DNA of 64,000 nucleotides from Sabethes cyaneus (Eukaryota > Arthropoda > Insecta > Diptera > Culicidae), in NCBI RefSeq assembly GCF_943734655.1, contig NC_071354.1, forward strand, positions 38,894,244 through 38,958,243, written 5' to 3'. This document shows positions 35,201 to 48,368 of the stretch, in pieces. The position numbers were made by a program, and so were the translations under genes. Position 1 is the first letter of the stretch, and each line of letters opens with the position of its first letter. Under the pieces are notes generated by a model, which was not told where the DNA came from, did no database searches, and was given only the letters and a program-made list of their open reading frames with translations.

Positions 35201-35908
35201 ATTAACCCCGCAGTGGTCGTCAGTCTGCGTCCAACTGCTATCCTTATCTCCACGTGGTACCAGCCGGAATACGAGCAACCTTGGCGGAGTTCGGGTAAGC
35301 AACTCCGGTGGAAACTATGGTCGTATACTGACAAGGAAGAAGGAACTCATGCTTGCGCTGAGTGCTAGCAAAAGGAATGGCCTTGCTAGCCGTAAGCGCC
35401 TGACTCCAGGTTAGGGACGGCTCATGACGATGATTATACTGCACGGATCGTCGTTTTCTTATCACGCGGCTGGATCCCAGGTTAGGAGCGGCATACAACA
35501 GCGACTGATCCGGAATGGGCAGCTAACTTATTAAACGCTGTGTCTCGCCAACTATACCCAAGACGGTAGACCTGTCTGCGAGACTAGGCATACCTAGTCC
35601 CAGTAAGGTAGTATGCTTTAAATATTCGTACTACGAACAATTTGGGAAATGAACCCCAACGGAGTAATAGGTATGAACCTAGGACGAAAAAGGAAAACGA
35701 CTATTGAAAACTCAGTACTTCGAATGACAGGACTCTGATTGAACCGGCATGGGCGGTTATCCTAGCAGAAGACAGAAGATTAAAGTCAAAGTTGCAGCCA
35801 GGCGAATTGCGAACTCCGTGCAGTGCATCCTAATGCCGGCACAACATTTCAGTATTAAGTATCACGTTTACATACAATATTCTCTCAAGCATTCTGTTTC
35901 ATAGACTT

Positions 35909-36260
35909 ATGCCGTTACAGGAAACCTTTGTTGGCGAATTCAAGTGCGGTTTTCGAGAGGGACGCTCCATGACGGACCAAATGCTCACCTTGCGACAAAT
36001 CCAGGATAAATTCCGGGAATTCAACTTGCGGACTCACCATTTGTTAATAAACTTCAAGGCAGCGTACGATTCGGTTAAAGTTATCAAGCTGATACGTATT
36101 ATTCTTGATAGTTCAAATCAAGCGGGTGAGACCACGGACTCGTTTGTGACGTGTGACGGTTTGATGCAAGGTACGTTAAGGACATGTGACAATGATGTAA
36201 GTCATGAAGTAAAAGTTAGCGTACATCAACCTCTTTTACAAGACAAATTTAGAGGATCTT
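35909..36260 (+). pseudogene. RTE-like LINE reverse transcriptase fragment (copy 1)
   Basis: The frame contains LQETFVGEFKCGFREGRSMT, DQMLTLRQIQDKFREFN and HHLLINFKAAYDSV (the first catalytic motif, usually FIDFKAAYD; here D is N), then a deletion to LIRIILDSSN and FVTCDGLMQG. These are blocks 1 to 4 of the RT palm. Downstream the frame stays open to 36,274 but is not RT. The core YADD motif is absent. The D-to-N change and deletion show that it is inactive. Upstream DNA (35,560-35,900) may be eroded endonuclease region. Confidence 0.85.
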
Positions 36261-38354
36261 CCGTATATTCTTAGAATAATACAAAAATATATGAGTAGAT
36301 TTTCTTTCAGACTATATTGAAATTTGGTTCAAGAAAAAATCTAAGCTCAAATTCGGTCATGTTTCGCAACCAATAAAATATCGTTTGAAGCTCATTTAAT
36401 TTTCGGGATTTCCATGTATGCTTATACCAGCTACATGAACACGTTTGAGTTGTTAGTAGATCCGAAAACGAAAACGTAAAGGTTGTCCTACTGAATTACC
36501 CTTTTTCACAGCTTTTATCATGGATATGTACTTATGTAAAATGCCATTTACATCAAACTTTCTCCGGCGACTTATAAAAACTAAATCACCTTTCTCGACT
36601 TGAAAATATGGTTTCCACCTGAGTGCACGAAGCTGAACGTAGTTAAACCTTCTTCAAAATCTTGTCGCATTTCCACCACCACAGACTAGCGAAGACCCAC
36701 TCCGTCGCCGGTTGGAGTTCCGTTAGCTAGTTAGAAAACCGATTCGTAACGTCGCAGAGATTTATAGCGAGGTCAAAAAAAAGGAAAGCCTTTCTCGCTC
36801 CGATTACGACAAGAAATCTTTACTGTGAACTCGTATGTCCGAATACGGTATTTCCCGTCATAAATATTTATAATGTTTAAACTGTTCAAATCAATTTCAC
36901 CGAACACGGTTTCTATTAGCGTATAATTATTACCACAAATCAATTTTGTTTTCAATTTACGGTAATCGCTGGAATCTATTTGTGTGTGAAATCTCAATTA
37001 CCCGAAGGTGACCCATCACTACCGAGTAGTGGACGAATTGCATGCATGCATATATAGTACATACATACTGGAAAGGCCTCACATCATTATCGATGACAGT
37101 TTTGAATTATTACTGCAATCGATTGGAAACTGCGGAAATCCGCTGCGGCCCTGTTTCCTGATGCAGCTGTGTCCGATCGATTGGTTTCACATTGCAGCGA
37201 CATCGACATGTATCCTGCATTATTGGAACTAGTTGAGTGTGATTTGAATTCACCAACAGTGAATTCATAGTTTTCTGCTAACCAATTTAATTCAAGAATG
37301 GTGTAAAATATCTTCTTCTAAAGTATTTTGTAAAGTACGCCTCTGTATTAAATATTGGAATGCGCATAATTTAATGCCAATTGAGCAATCTTGGTAATTG
37401 AGCATCAACCATCCATTATACATTCGAATTGATTATATTTGGTATGCACGGTAATCTGGCCGGGGTGTGTCGCAAGTAACGTTACCATTTTACTTAAGCA
37501 TAAATTACGCGACTGAAATATTTTTCAGCCGGTAACTTGCTTAAATCTATCGAATCTGTTTAAAATAAACATATACAACAACACTAGAATACGCTCATGG
37601 ATCGACCGAGAGGCAAATAAATAATAAAAAGCCACTCACTGGATGTGCAGTGAGTGGAAATTAATAAATTTTGCTCTCAATATTTTTTCCTGGCAGGAAA
37701 CAATTGATTCATTAAATTCCCCTGTGCTGCTGTACTGCAGTACCTACCCTGCTTGGCTAACCGAGCCCCACCAAGCTCGTGCCAATTATTATTTCAATAA
37801 ATGTTGCACCTTTGTAGTCCGTTTCCGAATCAATCGGTTGTGTTCGGCAACTTTGTACCGGCAAGTTCAAAAGAGTACGTTCGATTGATCTGTCCGTTGC
37901 TGGCTGCCGCCAGAGCTGCCACAGTCCCCACAGTTTGCTTGCTCTTTTGCAATTTAGTTTGTCTGATTTGCATCTGCCAGAAGATGCATATTCATCACCC
38001 TGGAACCTGGAAAGCATATTTATTTATTTAACGAATAATGTGAAATATTTGGCACAACTGACGAATCAGGTGTTGAGAAATTCCGGAATGACATGCTGAG
38101 GCAGTAATTTTAATCAATTAAACGATTGTATTAGCCCATGTTAAAATTCTTGTGATGTTTTATTTAATGCTTGTGCACTTTAAGGTAAGACTATTATTGG
38201 TTAAAGTGAAGCAAATCAAACTGGAGTGATCAATTTAAACCGTTTACACTATTAGGCTATTATAAACAGGTATTGTTATAATCAAAAAGGGTTTAATGAT
38301 AACAGACAGTGAGAATTAAGCATAAACAATTGACACTGTGCATTCATTCAACTA

Positions 38355-38966
38355 AGGCGTGGTACACAAATTACGTAACGCCAAAATTATAATTTTTTTA
38401 CCCCCTCCCTCCCCTATGTAACAATAAGTAACGCTTGGCATAACCCCCTAAATTACGTAACGTTAACTAATTCTCCCTCCCCCTAACATTTCTCAACATT
38501 GAATACAAATCGCACAATCCGTTTAATTTTTTTTATTCTAACAAATTCATGAAGTGCATCGATTCTTTTCTAAGCTGCTCTGCTGTCTATGCTGAATTTT
38601 GATCAAACTGTATGATTTAACACAACCAAGTCTGGGCTCAAAATAGGAATTTTGAACAGAATGGGTTTGATGAAATAAAATTAATTAAAATTAACACAAA
38701 AATTATTGAGTTTCATAGTAGAAACAGCAATTAGGCATCACCCCAAGTTGCACTCAAATGTTGTTGCTGTTGGACTCAAATAGTCTTCAGCTGCGTAGAT
38801 TTATTTAGTAAAACCTAGTTTCGTTTTTGTTTAATTTGATAAATTTGTTTCGTAGCTATTCTCGTGACTCCCCCTCCCTCCTATGTAACAAAAAGTAACC
38901 CAAACTCGAACCCCCCCCCCCCCCCCCCCTTCCCTCGGTGCGTTACGTAATTTGTGCACGAAGCCT
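38355..38966. mobile_element. TIR MITE, duplicate copy
   Basis: This is the equivalent of 30,484-31,095 in the second tandem copy, with the same TIRs, TA flanks and poly(C) length. Confidence 0.85.
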
Positions 38967-39491
38967 TACCGGGACTGTAAACGGGCAGAATTTTCTCAAG
39001 GAGTGTCTACAGAAACGTCTGCTTCCCCTGTTGACGCAACACCAGGGCCCTGCGAACTTCTGATCGGATCTAGCTTAGAGCCACTACTCAAAGGATGTCC
39101 TGGAGTGGTACGAAGCCAACGGGGTTACTTTCGCACCCAAGGACATGAACGCCCTCCAACGCACCGGAACTAAGGTCCATTGAAAAATACTGAACTATTA
39201 TGAAGCAGGCACTACGGAAGCATCCCAAGGAGGTCAAATCTGAAAAAGACATGAAGAAAAAGTGCGTTTCCGTTCAGAAGAAACTGCAGCCAGATGTTGT
39301 ACAGAATCTTATAAGTGGAGTTTTAAGCGTAATGTGCGAGCATACGGTTATGGTATTGAAGTTGAATGAAATAAATATGCCAAAAGATTACTCATGGGTT
39401 ATATTTTATTGTCTGAAAGTTTGAAGAAGATCTGTCAACTAGGTAATTTTCTACAGCGTTTTTTCCGTGATGCAATTTGATGTGGGACACC
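38967..39491 (+). pseudogene. DD37E mariner transposase 3' fragment (copy 2)
   Basis: This is the duplicate of 31,096-31,620 with the same frameshifts, stops and right terminal repeat. The shared damage shows that the transposase decayed before the tandem duplication. Confidence 0.85.
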
Positions 39492-40560
39492 CTTTATTTA
39501 CATACTTGACAGAAATACAATTGAAACTATGTAAAGAATTGCAAGCAACTAATTGACGGAAAGCTGCAAATGAAACGCCAAAAAACTATTCTCGGCTAAG
39601 ATAATAGCTGATTTTCCTTGCTTCGAGAATTGCTGCGTAAGTTTCAGGACATCAAAATGGACTAGATTCACAAACTTGTTATAAACACCGTCCGGTGCAG
39701 CACGGCGGCTACCTTTCCAGATACGCACGGCAACGGGTGACTTTGACAATAGAATGCACTGGCGTTGCTGCATATTGGCACGCTCCTCGACAACGCACGA
39801 ACCCGATCGAGGAGCTTTGTCTCCGGCTAGACACCGACGAGCACGGTACCAACTTTCTTTGCTTTCTTTCTTATTCGTTCATATTCGGTGTAGGTACGTG
39901 ACTGAGTTGTCAGGACGTTCGGGCTCCGTGCTCTAGCAGGTGCCGGCTGGTGTAAGCTGGCACGGTATCGCTCGCAAAGTAAAAGAACCTATATAACTGC
40001 TTGGTGCGATACGGTAAAAATTTATGAACGGTAGCGGGTGCCTTCCACAATTCCGTGTTGGTGTACCATATCAGCTGCTGCTGCTCAATAAAAATTTACA
40101 ATAATTTATAACGAATGTAATCAAGATAATTTATCTAGTTTCAATTATTTTAGCATTAATCGAGAGGTCTTAACACTGCAAATGTATCTGCCAAATTTCA
40201 TAAGGATTGGTTCTACTAGTTAAAAGTTATTAAAAAATTATTGATGAAATTTATTCAAGACAACTTATTGACCAAACCTTTAATGGGACCAAACCTCAAA
40301 AACAGAAAAATAGAGTAAAAATGTGTAATTTTTTTTTAGGGTGACCGCGAACCCGCCTAATAGGGCGACACAAATTTTTGTTTTTTAAACGCGTCCAAAA
40401 AAATAGCGTCTTTACAAAAATTGTAGAATACACTAAAATAAGCAACTTTGCTGCATGTAGTAACTATCTACCAGTAAGAGGGTTGCGAATTTTAATGATT
40501 TGTTCAAAGAAACCTCTATAAAATCAAGCAAAGCAAAGCCATGTGTGTAAACGTCCTTCA

Positions 40561-40744
40561 GAACTTGACCCTTCTTTATCGACAGACTTCGCAGCCGGTT
40601 ATTAGAGTACAGAAAAATTACGGGGCTAGGGCAAAGATCCTCTTAACTCTGTAGCGGCACCGATCAGTCGAGATTCGAACATACGACGACTGGCTTGTTA
40701 GGTTGGCATTGTACCCCTACGCTAACTGCGCGGGCCACTTTAAA
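40561..40744 (-). mobile_element. tRNA-derived SINE, third family (copy 2)
   Basis: This is the duplicate of 32,690-32,873 within the second tandem copy. Confidence 0.7.
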
Positions 40745-41013
40745 ATCAGTTCTGCTCAAAAATGCACACGATGTTTTCATTGTTCTATAAAGTTATTTAG
40801 TAGGTTAAAATACACTCTGAAGATTGTTTATCGCTAGGATGCATATAGATGATAACTAGCACAGTGTTAACAAACAGTGAAATTAAGTTTCGAAGACACA
40901 TATGATCATTTCCGGCTCAAAACGCTAAAAAACCCATTTTTAACTCAACTATTTTCGATTTCGAAAATTTTCGGAATTCGAAAGTGAAAATAGTTTCTTT
41001 CTAAACCTAATAT

Positions 41014-41284
41014 TTGACGAGCAACATTTCAAAAGATCCAATGTGTAAATGAGAAATTCTCTTAGCGTCTCCTCTCTTATGCTTATTCCTTATTACGACA
41101 GCCTAAATGCACTTGAATGCGTCTATTTTGCGTCTAGATGAAACGGTTGCTGGTGTTATTGGAAAGCTAATCCTTTAGAAAAATTGGGTCGAAATGCATT
41201 TATGCCGCCGTAATAAGCATAAGAGAGGAGACGCAAAGAGAATCTCTCATTTGTACATTGAACCTTTTGACATGTTGGTCGAGA
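41014..41284. mobile_element. Foldback MITE, family A (copy 2)
   Basis: This is the duplicate of 33,143-33,413. Confidence 0.75.
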
Positions 41285-42115
41285 TTTTCATGTTTCAGAT
41301 ACTACCACTAATCGTGGGGAGTATCAATCGGCACCAAATTTAAGATTTTTACTTGAGAATGGCTAGGCCTAAGAAACAGTTTATTTAAGAATCTAGTTCA
41401 AAGTGATGCGTATAGAATTTGACTAACAGTTTTATAAAAATTACAAATTCAAATACAAATCAAAAATATTTGAGCTGGAAATGCCCATTTCAAATGACAT
41501 ATAAGATGGTATAACAAAGATTCCTTTCACCACTAGGTGGATTAAATCGGGTTTTTGTAGAAAGAAACCACACTAAACAGATGGTATATTTGATTGCCGT
41601 CTCTGCCTGTGAAGCAAATCAGGAAGAAAATGTATGGGGAAATGTGACCTGGAAGCTTTTCGTTATTTTACTATTCAATGATTGAAAATGAAAATTGTAG
41701 TAAAAGCCACACAATTGCTACACCTATTATGAATCGACTAGTATTCAAGTCAATACCAGCTACCTTCTTGAGAGAAGTTGTCCTACGTCAAAAAATTGCA
41801 GTGAACTTTCCACACTTTGAGAAAAAGCATTAAGTGACTTTAGCATGGGTTTATTCCCAGGCCCCTCTACATATTATTTTCTTTCCTATTGAATTCTGCA
41901 TTTACAGTCATCCCAGTATTACGGGCCAGTTAAGCATGATGCTGCTATAAAATTATCGGTAGAAAAACAGATTTAAGTAATTTACAGATTATTTTTATTC
42001 CCAGTATTATGGGCCACTTTCAAACCTGGTCAGAATTATGGGTCAATGTACCCAGTATTATGGGTCAGTAAAACAACATAGGTTTTATTTCGAGAAAATC
42101 GCTCGCACGCGCGCC

Positions 42116-42141
<26 letters not shown>
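42116..42141. repeat. (TG)13 microsatellite
   Basis: This is the partner of the (TG)12 run at 34,245-34,268 and explains the offset change from 7,871 to 7,873. Confidence 0.95.
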
Positions 42142-42149
<8 letters not shown>

Positions 42150-42271
42150 TGGTTCTCGCGATTTAGGGGTCTTGTTGTATCTTGTACCGCACTCAGCAAC
42201 TGTCTGAGTGAGTTGAGATTAGTTTCAAGTTTAGCTTCTTCTTCAGGAAGCTCATTAAACTGACTCAATGT

Positions 42272-42563
42272 ATGATGGATGGTACTCAGTATTGTGTTCG
42301 GGTTTCGAGTGGAATGTCAAGTTCATTCGAGTCACGCAGAGGGCTTCATCAAAGTGATGGTCTCTATGGCAAACCAAGTATGCAAAAGCGGCCTAAACTA
42401 AACGGATACGATAGGCAGGACATGTTGCAAGAATGCCGGACAACTACCCTACAAAGAAGGTATTTGGCTCACATCCGGTAGGCATAAGGACGCAGCGAGC
42501 AAGACTGTTAGATTAGGTGGAGGTGGAGATTAGGTTACATCGTGTACAAGATGCTCAGTTATA
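42272..42563 (+). pseudogene. RTE-like LINE relic (copy 2)
   Basis: This is the duplicate of 34,399-34,690 with the same deletion and frame breaks. Confidence 0.75.
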
Positions 42564-43781
42564 AGTTTAGGCGGGTGATATATGAGAAGCAACAAATCTA
42601 CAACTCTTAAAAATGCTCTCAAATTTGCAAATGTTGACCGATTTTAGTCGAAAAAATTGACTTTAAACATTTCTAAAAAAACAAAAATTGAAATATCGAA
42701 AAAAGGATGGGTCAAACACTAGATAATTTTGTTGGCTTTGAAACAAAAAAAGAATCATGAGAATTGCTTGAGCCGTTCTTGAGATATTTATGGTACCGAC
42801 TTTCAAAACCTGGTTTCGAGAAAAACGACGTTGAAGTTTTTATTCGTTGTGTAATCGCTCCAGACATACGCAGTACAAATAGCTGTAACTTTGTCAATTT
42901 TTGGAATTCATCGAAATGACTTGAAATACATATGGTCAAAATGTCAATCTTTCGAAATAATCAATAAAAAAAATTCGATTTTTTTAAGTTGAAAAAGTAC
43001 TATGCCCCCTTAACACAAACAGTCAGATGGATTTTTTGCAACAAATAAATAAACAAATAAATAAATAAATAAAATTAACCCCGCAGTGGTCGTCAGTCTG
43101 CGTCCAACTGCTATCCTTATCTCCACGTGGTACCAGCCGGAATACGAGCAACCTTGGCGGAGTTCGGGTAAGCAACTCCGGTGGAAACTATGGTCGTATA
43201 CTGACAAGGAAGAAGGAACTCATGCTTGCGCTGAGTGCTAGCAAAAGGAATGGCCTTGCTAGCCGTAAGCGCCTGACTCCAGGTTAGGGACGGCTCATGA
43301 CGATGATTATACTGCACGGATCGTCGTTTTCTTATCACGCGGCTGGATCCCAGGTTAGGAGCGGCATACAACAGCGACTGATCCGGAATGGGCAGCTAAC
43401 TTATTAAACGCTGTGTCTCGCCAACTATACCCAAGACGGTAGACCTGTCTGCGAGACTAGGCATACCTAGTCCCAGTAAGGTAGTATGCTTTAAATATTC
43501 GTACTACGAACAATTTGGGAAATGAACCCCAACGGAGTAATAGGTATGAACCTAGGACGAAAAAGGAAAACGACTATTGAAAACTCAGTACTTCGAATGA
43601 CAGGACTCTGATTGAACCGGCATGGGCGGTTATCCTAGCAGAAGACAGAAGATTAAAGTCAAAGTTGCAGCCAGGCGAATTGCGAACTCCGTGCAGTGCA
43701 TCCTAATGCCGGCACAACATTTCAGTATTAAGTATCACGTTTACATACAATATTCTCTCAAGCATTCTGTTTCATAGACTT

Positions 43782-44133
43782 ATGCCGTTACAGGAAACCT
43801 TTGTTGGCGAATTCAAGTGCGGTTTTCGAGAGGGACGCTCCATGACGGACCAAATGCTCACCTTGCGACAAATCCAGGATAAATTCCGGGAATTCAACTT
43901 GCGGACTCACCATTTGTTAATAAACTTCAAGGCAGCGTACGATTCGGTTAAAGTTATCAAGCTGATACGTATTATTCTTGATAGTTCAAATCAAGCGGGT
44001 GAGACCACGGACTCGTTTGTGACGTGTGACGGTTTGATGCAAGGTACGTTAAGGACATGTGACAATGATGTAAGTCATGAAGTAAAAGTTAGCGTACATC
44101 AACCTCTTTTACAAGACAAATTTAGAGGATCTT
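43782..44133 (+). pseudogene. RTE-like LINE reverse transcriptase fragment (copy 2)
   Basis: This is the duplicate of 35,909-36,260, identical in the translated region. Confidence 0.85.
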
Positions 44134-44751
44134 CCGTATATTCTTAGAATAATACAAAAATATATGAGTAGATTTTCTTTCAGACTATATTGAAATTTGG
44201 TTCAAGAAAAAATCTAAGCTCAAATTCGGTCATGTTTCGCAACCAATAAAATATCGTTTGAAGCTCATTTAATTTTCGGGATTTCCATGTATGCTTATAC
44301 CAGCTACATGAACACGTTTGAGTTGTTAGTAGATCCGAAAACGAAAACGTAAAGGTTGTCCTACTGAATTACCCTTTTTCACAGCTTTTATCATGGATAT
44401 GTACTTATGTAAAATGCCATTTACATCAAACTTTCTCCGGCGACTTATAAAAACTAAATCACCTTTCTCGACTTGAAAATATGGTTTCCACCTGAGTGCA
44501 CGAAGCTGAACGTAGTTAAACCTTCTTCAAAATCTTGTCGCATTTCCACCACCACAGACTAGCGAAGACCCACTCCGTCGCCGGTTGGAGTTCCGTTAGC
44601 TAGTTAGAAAACCGATTCGTAACGTCGCAGAGATTTATAGCGAGGTCAAAAAAAAGGAAAGCCTTTCTCGCTCCGATTACGACAAGAAATCTTTACTGTG
44701 AACTCGTATGTCCGAATACGGTATTTCCCGTCATAAATATTTATAATGTTT

Positions 44752-47334
44752 CACCAGATTTTTCCTGTGCTATCACAGGACTACTCGCCGTGCACGTTGT
44801 ATTGGACCCGAGCAGAAAAAAAAAACCTGAATTCGAAAGAAAACGATCGACCCAAACGGGTTCCTCATCCCTAATCGCACATTCACACGGGCTGATAAAA
44901 TTTTACGACCGGAGAGATCGAATTTAAAATTGTAATTATTCCGCATCCCAGAGCGAATCGGACACGCTGAGAGGACACAAAATTACCCTCGATTGGTTTG
45001 TGCTGCGAACAGTACGATATAGCGACTAGCGAGCTCCGATACAACCGAACATTCATTGGCAAGAAACATAATGATTGGCTATCTGAGTTCGGCCCGCCTC
45101 GTTGCAGAGAACATTAGTGGCCAAACAAACTAACCATTGGCAGTTTACTGATAAGACTTTTACAAATTTCTGCACAAATTTTTCCCGCTCTCGGTTTCCA
45201 ATAAGCTGTTGTTCAATTCACCTGAAACTTTCTTTATTGTTGTGTATATTCTTTTTCTTTCTCTCGAGTTAAATCCTGATGCGGGTAGAAAAGCTGTTGA
45301 CTGTATCTATAAAGTTTCGCATTCTTGCCGGGTTAGCACTGCAAAGCGAAGGACCGCTTTCAACGCGTGAAAGTTTTTGGCTTTGGAGACTCCACTAACA
45401 GGAAGCCACGATACGAAGCAAACATACCACTAAACAACCTGGGAACCGGTTTCCGGTGAAAATAAAACTAAACTGCTGGGAGGAAAGTATAAAATAAACT
45501 TGTCCCTTGCACTGGTGACTACATACACACCGTAAGAGGGCATGTTGGAAGTGGTTGATTTCCTGTCGGTTTGGGTTCATGGCGTGGAGCCCCTTCGGGG
45601 GTTTCTTGAGAATAAGATAAAATGCAGCACTTTTTACGTCGGTTGGTTGAGGATGGTCCATATCCAGTTCAGTTTTTCTATTTTCCTGTTCCTACAGAAC
45701 GAGGAAAGTTTACTTCAACTTTGAAACAATTTTCCTATCTTTGAGCCGTAAATGACTATCGGAAAATAAATGTCCTATCTATCTTCTATGGATAAGCGTT
45801 TGTTTGTTCGTTTGTTTGAGAAACACAAACAATCCAGTCTTCTTTCGTGCATTAAAGATGTTCGAACTTAATTACTAAAAGTACTTACGGTTAGTATCTG
45901 ACAAGTGGATCGTCAAACTTGGTAGGAGACGACCTTTATTCAATTATGAAAACAAACGTAAAACTTTCTACCAAACAAATAGCAAACTTGTACTTTCGTC
46001 CGAATTTCTTCTTTCCTATAGAGTAATTATTTGCTTCAGAAGTTGCCAAGCCCTGCACGGTACTAATGTGAGGCCATAAATTTCAAGAAATTTGAAAGGA
46101 AACGCATTTTCGCGGCAAGACTATAAACTTCTTTGTTCCACAGGTGCCAACTGCAACTTGACACTCACTCGCTCGCTACCGTCTGTCGGGTCTCCAGGCT
46201 TCGAACAACACCCACACGTAATTCGCAGAAACACTTTTGTGAATTTACTTTGTTTAAGGTGCTGAAATTGTCTGCCTCGAAGCTTAAAAACCCCAACTGA
46301 ACACCGGAAAAGAAAAACTCTCGAGCACAATGAGAATGGCATTTCAAAAAGTGCAACCGAACCCCTTTTAACTGTGCGGTTGTGTATTGTGTGAGTGCAC
46401 CGTAGAATGTTTCGACCTCGGGCTCGGGAGAGGTGAAGACGAACCGAACCGGCAGGCAGGGGCTGGGAAAAACTTATGCATTCGCCGAATTCTCGTTCGG
46501 TGCCATTATGCTACCGTATTTTTCCACTTTGCACGCTTTGACTTAACAAATCAAAGCGTGACTCGAGAGGGTGCAAGTGACTAGCACCTTTTTGCCTCTG
46601 TTTTGCGGAAAAACGCCTGCTCCAAAGTTCAGAAGTTGTCGATTGAAAGAAACACCCTAGCATCGCCGGCAATAAATCAACCAGATACTTCCGCTTCCGG
46701 CGGGTTCGGCTGAAAAGAAAAGCTGAAGTTTCCGCATGTATGGAAAGATCTTTTATGCTCGTTAGTTTATTGTTCGCATGTGCTTCCGACGGGTGGTTTG
46801 TTTTGTTTTTATTTTCATTGCGTTGCTCGACCTGAATGGGGCTCACACAATAATGGCGTCGATAGTTTCCGAGTTTTTTTTTGTCGATATTCTACTTCAG
46901 GCGCATTCCTACTTAATTGATAATTGTTTATTTGTTATCCTCGTACAGAGATTCGCAATACACCATTTGGAATCATTCATTTAACGACATGTATGTATCT
47001 TTATTACGTATTATTTGTTTTTTTTTTGTTTCTTGACCAAAAGTAAACAAAAAATCAAACATAGAAAATATTCTTTTATTTTTGCAGGCTGAGTTTACTT
47101 TTAAAAGCTCAAAAGTTTAAAAATTCTTCTCAAATTAACTAAATTGAAATGCAAGTTTGTTCCAATACATTGTTAGTTACCGAGGAAAAGGTACAAGGGT
47201 TTAAAAAAACATGATTTTAAAGGAACGGCGTCTTATTGCTCGGCTTTGTTTCTCTTCCAATTTACGGAGCGCATTTAGTTGAGTTTTAAACCCGCGTGTT
47301 TTAGGGAATTGAACTTATACCACATCCTTATACT
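44752..47334. other. Low-repeat DNA, no gene assigned
   Basis: Several short frames occur on both strands (for example 45,395-45,661 minus and 46,511-46,846 minus), without recognisable domains. GC is slightly raised at 46,120-46,760. This is a candidate for intron or intergenic host DNA. Nothing decisive is seen. Confidence 0.45.
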
Positions 47335-47626
47335 CAGGGATGAAAAAAATCGCTTCTAGCAACTAGGAGCATATGAGCGATCATATTCAGATTCATTGAC
47401 ATCAGTACTTATAAGCGACAAACATTTTGTCGCGATCTGTACAGATTATGACAAACCTCATATCAGATCATGTTCATTGATTGATTGCGTTGAGAAATGT
47501 AACAGATACAGATGATCGGTTGAGTGCAGTGTGTGAATGTCAATTTTCATGGTCTGTACGGATCGTGATCAATGAGTGTGGCGATAGCTCATAGATTTGT
47601 TCAAAATCACCAATTTTCCATCCCTG
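47335..47626. mobile_element. hAT MITE with 8-bp TSD
   Basis: The tips cagggatgaaaaaaatcgc and, inverted, cagggatggaaaattggtga are flanked by cttatact (47,327-47,334) and cttatacc (47,627-47,634), an 8-bp duplication with one mismatch. Length is 292 bp with no coding capacity. Confidence 0.88.
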
Positions 47627-47990
47627 CTTATACCAGATAGTCTCGCCCGAAAGCCTCGGGTACCAACCGAGAAAGTGTGGGTAGGAGTCCCACTTACCAT
47701 TGAACTACTCAATATATTTTTGGCCTCGGATCGAAATTTCCCAGTTTCATCAAGTCTACCATTCTTCTCACCAAATGCTCCTGCACTTTACTGAAATAGT
47801 TTACATTGGACCGCGACAAAGTATCATACAAGTAATACAGAAAACTTATATAGTAAGTGCTGGTGGGACAGACGGGGGAGCCAGCAGCGGGAGGAAGGGA
47901 CGGAGCGTTAGTATATTTGCATGTTGCGCCATAGCTCCAGAACAACTTGACCGTTGTCCACCAAACTTGGCATACATGTTCCTTAACCAG

Positions 47991-48368
47991 GCTTAGCACG
48001 CTTTTTTCGCTTCGATTTTACTCTTTTTATTACTGCACCTCAACCAAGCAGAATTTGAAACAGTGATATAGGGAGCATTTGTAGCATTAGTTATTATCTG
48101 CAATATTGTTGAAATTAGCATTGCTATATCTCATATATTTACGGCGCTATAAGGCTGCTACCCCGTCGGTAGTAAAAATGGTGCTTTTTTTTTTCTTCCA
48201 ACGGCATTGCAGCCCTGCAGCGCAGTAAATACGACAGATAAAGCATTATTTTCTTCACTAGTATTGTAGACAATTACTTCCTCAACAAATGCCCCATGCA
48301 CTACTTTTTCAAAATCTACTTGACTGAGGTGCGGTGATCAAAAGAGCAAAATCGAAACGTTTAATAAG
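47991..48368. mobile_element. Foldback MITE, family C, diverged copy
   Basis: The arms (about 150 bp) are imperfect inverted copies: 'tcgattttactctttttatt' against the complement of 'aaaagagcaaaatcga', and 'acctcaaccaagcag' against 'cttgactgaggt'. It resembles 18,844-19,188 in 'ctcaaccaagcagaattt' and 'gggagcatttgtag'. The next element is inserted at its right tip. Confidence 0.7.

Larger units (their letters stand above)
29008..36878 (+). repeat. 7.87-kb tandem duplication, copy 1
   Basis: It is identical by eye to 36,879-44,751 apart from a (TG)12/(TG)13 length change and two substitutions (30,142 G/A; 34,995 G/A). Identity starts at aaactgttcaaatcaatttc and ends at 'atttataatgttt'. The first 1.4 kb (29,008-30,480) is low-repeat DNA with no recognisable gene; the rest is a mosaic of TEs. 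Short frames occur in both copies and have no recognisable domain except those listed separately. Confidence 0.95.
40089..41561 (+). mobile_element. Repeat family B (copy 2)
   Basis: This is the duplicate of 32,218-33,690, with the same nested SINE and MITE. Confidence 0.65.
36879..44751 (+). repeat. 7.87-kb tandem duplication, copy 2
   Basis: Copy 2 begins directly at the end of copy 1 with no spacer and no shared bases at the breakpoints. The left flank of copy 1 is ggcaacc, the junction is taatgttt|aaactg, and the right flank of copy 2 is 'taatgttt|caccag'. The offset is 7,871 up to the TG run and 7,873 after it. The junction creates the palindrome gtttaaac. Either a recent tandem duplication or a haplotype-expansion artefact of assembly would give this. 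Confidence 0.95.

Noticed and set aside
36500..36800. Integrase-like C-terminal string on the minus strand (GDLVFISRRRKF region)
   Set aside because: The short match to a general integrase-tail pattern is unsupported by any neighbouring integrase or RT domain on that strand.
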